Positions 46,714 to 54,761 of a stretch of DNA of 64,000 nt are shown in pieces; the stretch's first letter is position 1; each line of letters opens with the position of its first letter. The DNA lies in contig NZ_CP059675.1 of NCBI RefSeq assembly GCF_014069575.1, positions 2,232,001 through 2,296,000 on the forward strand, given 5' to 3'. The position numbers and the translations under genes were made by a program. This DNA is from Schaalia sp. JY-X169 (GTDB taxonomy: Bacteria; Actinomycetota; Actinomycetes; Actinomycetales; Actinomycetaceae). The notes beneath the pieces were generated by a model. That model worked only from the letters and a program-made list of their open reading frames with translations. It did no database searches and was not told the DNA's origin.

Positions 46714-47958
46714 ATGACAAACCAACCTGTTACCCATTCCCCCTTTTCGCGCGTTACCAACTGGGTCCGTAAAGAGACCTCGGGTGGAATCCTGCTGATC
46801 ATTGCTGCAGGCATCGCACTAATCTGGGCGAACACGCCGTGGCGCGACAGCTACCACGCACTCTCGCAAACGGTAGTCGGCCCGGCCTCGCTTCACCTTG
46901 ACCTCACTCTGGCGACCTGGGCGGCTGACGGGGTTCTTGCCATCTTCTTCTTTGTGGTCGGGGTAGAACTCAAGCGGGAGTTGGTGGTCGGGAGCCTCTC
47001 CTCCCCCCGCGAAGCAGCTGTCCCCATGATTGCTGCTGTTGGCGGCATGACACTGCCCGCAGTCATCTTCGTCTCGATCGTCGCCCTCTCGGGGGATACG
47101 TCGTCTCTGGTTGGCTGGGCCATCCCCACGGCCACCGATATCGCCTTCGCAGTTGGGGTCTTGGCCGTGTTTGGAAGGGGTCTTCCCCGCGCATTGCGGA
47201 CCTTCCTCCTGACCCTTGCAGTCGTTGACGACCTGCTGGCGATTGTCATCATTGCCATTTTCTACACCGAACAATTGAACTTTGCCGCCCTCGCCGTGTC
47301 CCTTCTTTTCATCGCAGCCTTCGCGGCTGTGGTGAGGGCCCGCAAGGTCCATGTCCTTCCCCTCATCCTGCTAGCGATTTGCGCCTGGTTCTTCATGCAT
47401 GAATCTGGCGTGCACGCCACTGTCGCCGGCGTTGCCATGGGTCTCACCGTCCCAGCACGCCCCATTCACCTTGAGAACTCAGACAGAAGCGCCCGTTTTT
47501 CGTACGCCCTCGATCCGCTCTCTTCCGGGATTGTGCTACCGATTTTCGCCTTCTTCGCCGCGGGCGTGACCATTGTTGGCTTCGGCACGGAGATCTTCAC
47601 ACAACCGGTGTTCTTTGCGGCAGCCACCGCCCTCGTCGTCGGGAAGTTCTTCGGCATCCTCCTCACAACCACTGCAACGGTCAAACTCACCCCGCTGCGC
47701 CTGCCCGACGCCATTGGTTTGCGGGACCTCATCCCGATTGGCTTCCTGACTGGAATGGGTTTCACCGTCTCCCTGCTCATCACCGAACTCTCCTTCGGAG
47801 GCACCGACCACATGGCCCCCACTAAAGTCGGCGTGCTGGTGGGCACCCTGATCGCAGCGATCCTTGGTGCGGTCGCCCTGCGTCGCGCAGCCAAGAAGCC
47901 GAGGACGTCTGACATGAACCTAGACGGGATTCTTGATAAAGACACTCGGCCCATCTAA
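46714..47958 (+). CDS. nhaA: Na+/H+ antiporter NhaA
   Basis: A 414-residue, 12-helix NhaA. The sodium-binding aspartates are in TLAVVDDLLAIVIIAIF and PTATDIAFAVGVLAVFG lies in the discontinuous helix. GFLTGMGFTVSLLI is in the C-terminal part. It exports sodium for two protons. Together with the Mrp operon it gives two independent sodium exporters. The ATG at 46714 lacks a strong ribosome-binding site. Confidence 0.96.
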   Translation: MTNQPVTHSPFSRVTNWVRKETSGGILLIIAAGIALIWANTPWRDSYHALSQTVVGPASLHLDLTLATWAADGVLAIFFFVVGVELKRELVVGSLSSPREAAVPMIAAVGGMTLPAVIFVSIVALSGDTSSLVGWAIPTATDIAFAVGVLAVFGRGLPRALRTFLLTLAVVDDLLAIVIIAIFYTEQLNFAALAVSLLFIAAFAAVVRARKVHVLPLILLAICAWFFMHESGVHATVAGVAMGLTVPARPIHLENSDRSARFSYALDPLSSGIVLPIFAFFAAGVTIVGFGTEIFTQPVFFAAATALVVGKFFGILLTTTATVKLTPLRLPDAIGLRDLIPIGFLTGMGFTVSLLITELSFGGTDHMAPTKVGVLVGTLIAAILGAVALRRAAKKPRTSDMNLDGILDKDTRPI

Positions 47959-47970
47959 GGGGCAGCTGCG

Positions 47971-49056
47971 TTGATCAAATACCTCGGGTCCAAACGGCGC
48001 TTTGTTGGTGTCATTGGGTCCCTTTTTGAGGCGAGTGGCGCGGCCACCGCCCTCGACCTTTTTACCGGGACGACGCGGGTTGCCCAGGAGTTCTGCCGAC
48101 GAGGCGCCCACACGACCGCCGTCGACGTGGCGACCTACTCCGAGGTCTTGGGCCAGTGCTTTGTGGAGACAGACGCCGATACGGTCAATATGGTCGAGGT
48201 CGATGACGCCTTGGAACACCTTTCTTCCTTGAAGCCCATACGCGGGTACTTCACGGAGACGTTTTGTGAGCAGAGCCGCTACCTTCACCCCGACAACGGC
48301 ATGCGAGTCGACGCCATCCGTGACGGTATCGAAGAGTTCTACGCTTCTGATCCACTAAAGTCCATCTACCTGACGTCCCTACTCCTAGCTGCGGACGCAG
48401 TTGACTCCACAGTCGGTCTGCAGATGGCATACCTGAAGAAGTGGGCCCCCAGAGCCCTCAAACCACTTGAGCTGCGGGTCCCCAAACTCACCCATGGCAC
48501 GGGCAAAGCGATCCGTGGGGACGCGCTCACGGTTGCACGCACGCTACCTCACGTCGACTTCGCGTACCTGGACCCGCCTTACAATCAGCACCGCTACTTC
48601 ACGAACTACCATGTTTGGGAGACGCTGATCCGCTGGGATAGCCCCGACCACTACGGTGTGGCGTGCAAACGCACTGATGCGCGCGAGGACGAAACCAAGA
48701 GTGCCTTCAACTCCAAGCGAACGATGCCCATCGCCCTCGCGCAGACCATTTCTGCAGTCCGCGCAGACGTCCTCGTACTCAGTTTCTCAAATGAGGGCTT
48801 CGTCCCCCTGGCGGAGCTGGTTGCCATGTGCGAATCGAGAGGTGACCACGTGGAGGTTCTGGGGTTTGATGCGCAACGCTATGTGGGTGCCAAGATTGGT
48901 ATTCACAACTTGGATGGGGAAAAGGTAGGAAGGGTGTCCCACCTGAGGAACACGGAATACATGATTGTGTCTGGACCCGAAGAGTTAGTGATGGAAATGA
49001 TTGACCGGTCAGCCTTGCGTCATACTGCCCACGGGGCAGAGTCGGGTAGGTTATGA
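47971..49056 (+). CDS. Orphan D12-class adenine-N6 DNA methyltransferase
   Basis: A 361-residue enzyme. Motif X is IKYLGSKRRFVG at the N-terminus, motif I ALDLFTGTTRVAQEF, and the catalytic DPPY lies at residues 201-204 (AYLDPPYNQHRYFTNYH). No restriction enzyme or specificity subunit is near. It starts with TTG 12 bp after nhaA and overlaps the next gene by ATGA. The target sequence cannot be predicted. Confidence 0.88.
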   Translation: MIKYLGSKRRFVGVIGSLFEASGAATALDLFTGTTRVAQEFCRRGAHTTAVDVATYSEVLGQCFVETDADTVNMVEVDDALEHLSSLKPIRGYFTETFCEQSRYLHPDNGMRVDAIRDGIEEFYASDPLKSIYLTSLLLAADAVDSTVGLQMAYLKKWAPRALKPLELRVPKLTHGTGKAIRGDALTVARTLPHVDFAYLDPPYNQHRYFTNYHVWETLIRWDSPDHYGVACKRTDAREDETKSAFNSKRTMPIALAQTISAVRADVLVLSFSNEGFVPLAELVAMCESRGDHVEVLGFDAQRYVGAKIGIHNLDGEKVGRVSHLRNTEYMIVSGPEELVMEMIDRSALRHTAHGAESGRL

Positions 49057-49835
49057 ACGTGACTTCAGCACCACCGCCACCAGAGAACCCGAACCGCCTC
49101 ACAACCGGTCCGACGGAAGGCTACTACTCAAGCCCTCGGACTGAGTTTCGCCGTGCGCGCGCCCGAAGCCAAACAGTTGTATTTGGGTCGGCCATCATTG
49201 GCGTGATAGCACTCTTCCTACTGGGGTTTCTCGGCGTCAACGGCGCCCTCCCAGTTCCCTTTGGTGGCGACTTCTCCAAGGAAGAAGTCTTTGCAGAACC
49301 AGGTGATATTCCATGCCCAACTGCGGGAGCCCGTGCTGAAAACCCAGCCGGGGTCTCACTGAGGATTCTGAATACAACCTCAACTCCGGGACTGGCTGGT
49401 TCAGTCGGCGCAAGTCTTGAGGAACTTGGCTACACCATTGCTGGCACGGACAACGCCGCCCAATACCACGGCGTGGCGCGGATTGAGGCAGGGCCGCGTG
49501 GAGTTGATGCGGCCTACACCATCGCCAGATACTTCCCAGGGGATGTGCGGATCATTCTGAACTCGTCGGAGGATCTTTCCCTGACAATCCTTCTTGGGAA
49601 CCAGTTCACTACTCTTGTTCCGCCAGAGGAACGTGCAACGCTGCTTGAGAGCAAAGGACCTCTGGTTCCTCTTTCCGGTTGCTTGCCAGTAGCAGAACCT
49701 GCCGACGGCTGGGAGGTTCCCGAGTCGGGCCAGTCGGGCCAGTCGGGATCCCAGTCGAGCCAGTCGGGTGCTTCGGGCGCTTCAGGCGAAGACCAAACGT
49801 CCGTCGAAGAAGTGGCCGACGAGGGCGAAGGCTAG
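49053..49835 (+). CDS. LytR C-terminal-domain membrane protein
   Basis: A 260-residue protein: a short cytoplasmic N-terminus, one membrane helix at about residues 42-64, then a LytR_C domain (SLRILNTTSTPGLAGSVGAS, ELGYTIAGTDNAAQ). The tail contains a repeated Ser-Gly-Gln run (SGQSGQSGSQSSQSG) and ends acidic. LytR_C domains occur at the cell wall with LCP proteins. It is translationally coupled to the methyltransferase. Confidence 0.85.
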   Translation: MNVTSAPPPPENPNRLTTGPTEGYYSSPRTEFRRARARSQTVVFGSAIIGVIALFLLGFLGVNGALPVPFGGDFSKEEVFAEPGDIPCPTAGARAENPAGVSLRILNTTSTPGLAGSVGASLEELGYTIAGTDNAAQYHGVARIEAGPRGVDAAYTIARYFPGDVRIILNSSEDLSLTILLGNQFTTLVPPEERATLLESKGPLVPLSGCLPVAEPADGWEVPESGQSGQSGSQSSQSGASGASGEDQTSVEEVADEGEG

Positions 49836-49840
49836 TCTTC

Positions 49841-50434
49841 CTACCGCTTGTTGGTGCGGGTGGAACGCCAGGAGTGCACCATTTGCTGCACGTAGGTTGC
49901 GCCAGCAAGCCAGTGGATGGCCACCCCCACCCACACCACGACCAATGCTGCAACCCTCCAGCCCGGACTGTGAAGTGCTTCCGCAAAGAGGAGCAGCGGC
50001 AGGCCGACTAGGAGAAGCGCCGTCCTAACTTTTCCGAAGATGTTGACGTGGGAGTTCGGGTACCCCTTGAAGAGGACCAGTGCTATGCCCGCAAGAGTCA
50101 CATCCACGACTGCTATGAGGGCGAACACTTCCCAGGGCAATATCCCCGTGAAGACCATGGTGAGCGATGTGAGAAGGATTGAGGCACGATCCGCTATGGG
50201 GTCCAGTTCTTCCCCAAGACGGCTACGCTGGTTGAGTCTTCGCGCAAGGTACCCGTCCAACCAGTCTGAACTACCCAGAAGGAAGAGGGCGACAAGGGAC
50301 CATGCGTAATGGCCAGAGACTATAAGGGCCAGAGACAATGGCATGAACACAACAATTCTCAAATAAGAAAGAATGTTGGGAATCGTCCATACCTTCTCCA
50401 TCGGATCCGGCGATGGGTTCCTACCTGCGGCCAT
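49841..50434 (-). CDS. CDP-alcohol phosphatidyltransferase
   Basis: A 197-residue, six-helix enzyme with the complete CDP-alcohol motif: SDWLDGYLARRLNQ, then SRLGEELDPIADR, supplying the four metal-binding aspartates. It transfers a phosphatidyl group to an alcohol such as glycerol phosphate or inositol phosphate; sequence alone does not settle which. ATG at 50434 with AGAGGGG upstream is chosen over 50521. Divergent from the ABC gene across ~57 bp. Confidence 0.9.
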   Translation of the reverse strand: MAAGRNPSPDPMEKVWTIPNILSYLRIVVFMPLSLALIVSGHYAWSLVALFLLGSSDWLDGYLARRLNQRSRLGEELDPIADRASILLTSLTMVFTGILPWEVFALIAVVDVTLAGIALVLFKGYPNSHVNIFGKVRTALLLVGLPLLLFAEALHSPGWRVAALVVVWVGVAIHWLAGATYVQQMVHSWRSTRTNKR

Positions 50435-50491
50435 TATCCCCTCTGTAAGCTGGACACTATTCGAAGTACCATTATCCCCCGGGGAAGGCCT

Positions 50492-51388
50492 ATGCAAGGA
50501 CACACGATCCACATCGACCACCTATCGAAGAATTACGGCTCCATTGCAGCGGTGTCTGACCTGTCATTTAAGGTCCTCCCGGGCAGGGTGACAGGATTCT
50601 TGGGGCCCAACGGTGCGGGGAAGACGACAACGTTGCAGATCCTCCTCAACCTGGTTCATCCCAGCTCGGGTTCGGCGACATTTGATGGGTCTTCCTACAG
50701 TCAGATACCTAGGCCAATGCACGAGGTCGGGGCGCACCTCTCCTCTGACGCCTTCCACCCGGGGCGGACGGCTCGGGACCATCTGCGGGTGATGGCTGCT
50801 GGAAGTGGCCTCAGCGTTGCACGAATCCCGGCCCTGCTTGAACTTGTGGGCCTCAGTACTGATGCGGACCGGAGGGTCGGTGGCTACTCACTGGGGATGC
50901 GGCAGCGGCTGGGGCTTGCAACTGCCCTTCTAGGTGATCCTTCGGTGCTGATCCTTGACGAGCCTGCGAATGGTCTTGATCCGGAGGGGATTTCTTGGCT
51001 GCGCACCTTCCTGCGGAGTCAGGCTGATGAGGGCCGCACCGTCTTCCTTTCGTCGCACCTGCTCAGCGAAGTCCAGCAGATGGCAGATGACATTGTCATC
51101 ATCAACCGAGGGAAGCTGGTTACCGCGGGTGGCGTGCATGCTTTGGAGCAGGCTGGTGGCACTGTGGTTCTGGTTGATTCCCCACAGAGGGAGCAGTTGA
51201 TGCACGCTCTAACTGTCGCCAGTTTGCCGGTCGCAGATCACCCTGGAAGTCCGTTGCGGATCGCTGGAACCAACGCGCGCGATGTGGGTAACATCGCCCT
51301 CGTTACCGGCATACCACTTAGTCACTTGAGTGAAGAAACCACCGGCCTCGAGGCACTGTTCCTGTCGATGGTGGGAGGTGCGCGATGA
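50492..51388 (+). CDS. ABC transporter ATP-binding protein
   Basis: A 298-residue ATPase of the ABC-2 exporter type. Walker A GPNGAGKTTT, signature YSLGMRQRLGLA, Walker B VLILDEPANGLDPEG and switch SSHLLSE are intact. ATG at 50492 follows GGGGAAGG; the frame to 50309 would run through the divergent gene. It overlaps the permease gene by ATGA. Family members often export antimicrobial peptides or give bacitracin/lantibiotic resistance; substrate unknown. Confidence 0.93.
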   Translation: MQGHTIHIDHLSKNYGSIAAVSDLSFKVLPGRVTGFLGPNGAGKTTTLQILLNLVHPSSGSATFDGSSYSQIPRPMHEVGAHLSSDAFHPGRTARDHLRVMAAGSGLSVARIPALLELVGLSTDADRRVGGYSLGMRQRLGLATALLGDPSVLILDEPANGLDPEGISWLRTFLRSQADEGRTVFLSSHLLSEVQQMADDIVIINRGKLVTAGGVHALEQAGGTVVLVDSPQREQLMHALTVASLPVADHPGSPLRIAGTNARDVGNIALVTGIPLSHLSEETTGLEALFLSMVGGAR

Positions 51389-52197
51389 GTCGCTTCATGG
51401 ATGCAGTAAGAGCGGAATGGTTGAAGGTCTTCACGACAAGATCGTGGTGGGTCTTGGGCCTTGTCATGGTGCTCTACATTGGCTTCACCGCGGCCCTCAT
51501 GGCACTGCTCACCAGTTCCCTGTTCGGTCCATCCGGAGATATGCCGCTCGAGGGCACGGGCTTGACGACCATGGTTTACTCTCTGGGAACCGCAATGGGT
51601 TATGTGTTCCCCGTGCTGATCGGCGCACTTTCGGTTACCGCTGAATACCGCCACAACACGATCACACCCACGTTTGTTTCCGTGGGCCAACGCGGCCCGG
51701 TCCTGACTGCGAAGGTTGCGGTTCAGGGCACACTGGGCCTGCTATACGGGATTGCGGCGCTACTCAGTGCCGTCCTCGCCAGTGTCTTTTTCTTCATGGG
51801 TCAGGGGATGTCGACGGGCCTCGCAGAAGGCGGGACCTGGATGATGTTCTTGCGTTCAGTCATTGCAATGGGTTTGTGGGCTGTGGTTGGCGTTGGTTTG
51901 GGTGCGCTGATTCGTTCCCAGGCCGGTGCGATCGTGGTGGTTTTGGTTTTCACCCAGTTCATTGAGCCGCTGGCCCGCATGGCTGGGGGATTCAACGACA
52001 CCATCTCTCAGGTCACCAAGTTCCTCCCTGGGTCTGCGTCTGATGCATTTGTCGGGTCAAGCATTTATTCCGAGATCACCGTGGGCGGTGCCGGGCAAAC
52101 GCTACTTTGGTGGCAGGGCGGTCTGGTCATGGCAGGGTATGGAGTGGTGGTGGTCGTCGCGGCGTGGTTGACCCGCTGGCGTGCTGACGTTTCTTAG
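51385..52197 (+). CDS. ABC-2 type permease
   Basis: A 270-residue protein with six membrane helices. AEWLKVFTTRSWWVLGLVM at the N-terminus and SVTAEYRHNTITPTFVSV after helix 2 are typical of ABC-2 permeases. It forms one exporter with the preceding ATPase. Confidence 0.9.
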   Translation: MSRFMDAVRAEWLKVFTTRSWWVLGLVMVLYIGFTAALMALLTSSLFGPSGDMPLEGTGLTTMVYSLGTAMGYVFPVLIGALSVTAEYRHNTITPTFVSVGQRGPVLTAKVAVQGTLGLLYGIAALLSAVLASVFFFMGQGMSTGLAEGGTWMMFLRSVIAMGLWAVVGVGLGALIRSQAGAIVVVLVFTQFIEPLARMAGGFNDTISQVTKFLPGSASDAFVGSSIYSEITVGGAGQTLLWWQGGLVMAGYGVVVVVAAWLTRWRADVS

Positions 52198-52217
52198 GTG
52201 CCCCCGGGGCGCGGCCT

Positions 52218-52372
52218 TACCGAGCCAGGCCCACCCAAGCCATACCGAGCCAGCCCACCCAAGCCCTACCGAGCCCGCCCGGCCATACCGAGCCCGCTAG
52301 GCCCAGTTCACCCTGGATCACACCGTTATGTAAACCTAGTCGGCTCGCTATGGCTTGGCTGGCTCGCTATGG
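52218..52372. repeat. TACCGAGCC motif cluster with inverted arms
   Basis: TACCGAGCC occurs at 52218, 52243, 52267 and 52286; near-complements GGCTCGCTA lie at 52342 and 52361. CCATACCGAGCCAGCC (52241-52256) pairs with 52357-52372 with one mismatch. It lies in the 952-bp gene-free stretch 52198-53149, where I see no ORF with coding character. Confidence 0.75.
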
Positions 52373-52519
52373 CTCAACCGGCCCTCCATGCAACGGGCTG
52401 CGGGCGTCCCTCTCACCTCTACAGCCAGCGGCCGCCCGAATCCCGCGCCCAGCCCCACGTGTCAGCCCGAATCCCGCCGCCCACCATCACGTACACCCCT
52501 CGCCCGCCTGCAGTTTCGT

Positions 52520-52597
52520 GAAATGCATATGTGGGGAACGGGAGTGCCCCTGGGGTACGTACCCCAAGCGATCATCTCTCCCCCACATATACATTTA
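52520..52597. repeat. Dispersed structured repeat, copy D
   Basis: Outer arms AAATGCATATGTGGGG and CCCCACATATACATTT; inner palindrome TGGGGTACGTACCCCA. Relative to copy C, ACGT/ACGT in the outer arms has become ATGT/ACAT, keeping the pairing. Confidence 0.88.
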
Positions 52598-52694
52598 GTG
52601 ACGCGGCAATGCGTGTCGGACTGCCTGTGAGTTTGGGTTGGGAGATTGAGAACCTTGAATGGTACGCCACAGGAGCTGCAGCGTGAGTGATGGA

Positions 52695-52736
52695 GACTCG
52701 GGTGCTGGTGACGGGGACTCGGGTGCTGGTGACGGG
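52695..52736. repeat. Two exact 21-bp tandem units
   Basis: GACTCGGGTGCTGGTGACGG plus one G repeats at 52695-52715 and 52716-52736; a partial third copy starts at 52737. Confidence 0.85.
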
Positions 52737-52775
52737 GACTAGAGTGCCCAACAGCTCGGGGCACCCAAGCATTAC

Positions 52776-52873
52776 GGAGCGAGTTACGCCTTACGGAGCG
52801 AGTTTGGCCCCATTTGCCCCGAAATGACACTGTTATGCAAGCCAAACTCGCTCCGTAAGGCGTAACTCGCTCC
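52776..52873. repeat. 33-bp perfect inverted repeat of doubled motif
   Basis: Arms 52776-52808 and 52841-52873 are perfectly complementary. Each arm contains GGAGCGAGTT twice, so the motif is present four times. The 32-nt loop is not repeated. It would form a very stable hairpin. Confidence 0.92.
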
Positions 52874-52965
52874 CTTATGACACGGGGTAGCGCCGGCACC
52901 AACCTTAACAACAAGCCAACGACAATTCACCGACTCCAGATAGTCTGGCCGTCCGCGGTGCGCAT

Positions 52966-53045
52966 CTAGGGTTGCCGCCGTCGCGTAAGGTTGCCCGAAA
53001 ACTCGCAAGAAACGGGCAACCTTATGTGATACCGGCAACCTTAGG
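52966..53045. repeat. Nested inverted repeat related to 1156-1236
   Basis: Inner arms TAAGGTTGCCCG (52986-52997) and its complement (53013-53024) are perfect. Outer arms CTAGGGTTGCCG (52966-52977) and CGGCAACCTTAGG (53033-53045) pair with one mismatch. The doubled AAGGTTGCC layout mirrors the element at 1156-1236. Confidence 0.82.
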
Positions 53046-53149
53046 GTGGGCTGGGGGCCGGGGGCCGGAGCCAGTGGGCCGGGGGCCGGCGACGGCCCGC
53101 ACCAAACGGGGCTGGGCCGGGCCGGGTCTCTTCGAACCAACCGCGCAGC

Positions 53150-54586
53150 CTACTTCTGAGGTTCCCTATCCCACATGTGTTGGATGTCGTCCTCGGGTAG
53201 CACCCCGTCGAGGCCGTCGGGAACAGCATCTGGGCGTGGCGACCGACGCCGCTTAGCGTAAGCAACAGACTCCAGTTCGGTCCCCGAGGGCGCGGAAGCA
53301 GGTGTCGCGGCCTCCAGGTTCGTTCCGCGGACCTTGGAAATCCAGTTCATCACCTGGTAGATCAAGATCGCCGAGAAGGAGCCGAGTGCGATCCCCTCAA
53401 ACACCAGCCCACCTGGCGCCCAGGTGAAGTTCGCAATACCGATGATCAGGGCGACAGCTGCCGTGTTCAGATTGACCGGGTTCGAAAAGTCAACCTGGTT
53501 CTGCACCCAAATGCGCACACCCAACAGGCCGATCATTCCGTAGAGAACAGTTGCTGCACCGCCGAGGACGCCCGGGGGAATGGTTGCAATGATGGCTCCG
53601 AACTTAGGCATCATTGACAGAGCGAGGGCGGTAAACGCGGCGATCAAGTATGCCGCGGAAGAGTAGACGCGGGTTGCGGCCATAACCCCGATGTTTTCCG
53701 CGTATGTTGTGGTCCCAGAGCCGCCACCTGAGCCAGCCAGCATCGTGGAAATGCCATCTGCAAACAGGGCGCGCCCGGTCATGTCATCAAGGTTCTCCCC
53801 CGTCATTGCGGCCACGGACTTGACGTGTCCCACGTTCTCGGCAATCAACACGAACACAACCGGGACAAATAGACCCAGGGTTGACGGGTCGAATGCCGGC
53901 GCCGTGAAGTGTGGCAGACCAATCCAAGCCGCCTCGCCAATTGCTGAAAAGTCAACCTGGTTCTGCAGGAGGGCAGCCCCGTAACCGATGAGGACGCCAA
54001 AGAGGATCGAGAGGCGACCTATGATCCCCTTGAAGAGGACAGTGATGAGTATGATTGACACGATGGTGATGACCGCGGTCAATGCACCTTCTTTCACCCA
54101 GTTCCACGCGGCAGGGGCCAGGTTGAACCCGATCAGTGCGACGATAGCGCCAGTGACCACCGGGGGCATGACGACGTCAATCCACCGTGCGCCAGCGAAA
54201 TGAACCACGACCCCAACCAGGGCGAGCGTGGCACCGGTTGCAATGATGCCACCCTGCGCGTAGTTGGCTCCCAGGCTGGAGCTGACCGCCAAGATCGGCG
54301 CTATCAGGGCGAAAGAAGACCCGAGGTATGAGGGAATACGGCCCGAGGTGATCAAGAAGAAGAGAATCGTACCAATGGCCGTGAAGAACAGTGTCGTATT
54401 GGGTGGGAACCCTGTCAGAAGGGGAACCAGGAACGTGGCGCCGAACATGGCGACCACGTGCTGCATGCCGATACCTGTGGTTCGACCCCATGAGAGCCGT
54501 TCGTGTGGAAGAACTACCTCTCCCGGCCCAACTTTTGCTCCATCACCATGAAGCTGCCACTTGAAGAGAGATTTCTTAGCAACCAT
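53150..54586 (-). CDS. Uracil-xanthine permease (NCS2)
   Basis: A 478-residue, 14-helix nucleobase permease. Family signatures are MQHVVAMFGATFLVPLLTG, the half-helix region GSGGGSGTTTYAENIGVMA and FVLIAENVGHVKSVAAMTG, whose Glu contacts the base. The overall pattern is closer to UraA (uracil) than to xanthine permeases. A ~50-residue hydrophilic C-terminal tail is extra. ATG at 54586 follows GGAG. Confidence 0.92.
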   Translation of the reverse strand: MVAKKSLFKWQLHGDGAKVGPGEVVLPHERLSWGRTTGIGMQHVVAMFGATFLVPLLTGFPPNTTLFFTAIGTILFFLITSGRIPSYLGSSFALIAPILAVSSSLGANYAQGGIIATGATLALVGVVVHFAGARWIDVVMPPVVTGAIVALIGFNLAPAAWNWVKEGALTAVITIVSIILITVLFKGIIGRLSILFGVLIGYGAALLQNQVDFSAIGEAAWIGLPHFTAPAFDPSTLGLFVPVVFVLIAENVGHVKSVAAMTGENLDDMTGRALFADGISTMLAGSGGGSGTTTYAENIGVMAATRVYSSAAYLIAAFTALALSMMPKFGAIIATIPPGVLGGAATVLYGMIGLLGVRIWVQNQVDFSNPVNLNTAAVALIIGIANFTWAPGGLVFEGIALGSFSAILIYQVMNWISKVRGTNLEAATPASAPSGTELESVAYAKRRRSPRPDAVPDGLDGVLPEDDIQHMWDREPQK

Positions 54587-54761
54587 CAAATGCTCCGATC
54601 AGTCGTTTGTGCGGATCTATCCGCAGCCACACCGGCCGGAATACCACCATATTCGATAGTCCCACTCCTAGTTCTGTGCCTCATCACATGCCGACCAGGA
54701 TTGCGGAAGTGCCCGGAGTTGGGTGATTATGGACCAGGCTGTTTCCTAATTTGGAGTTGAG

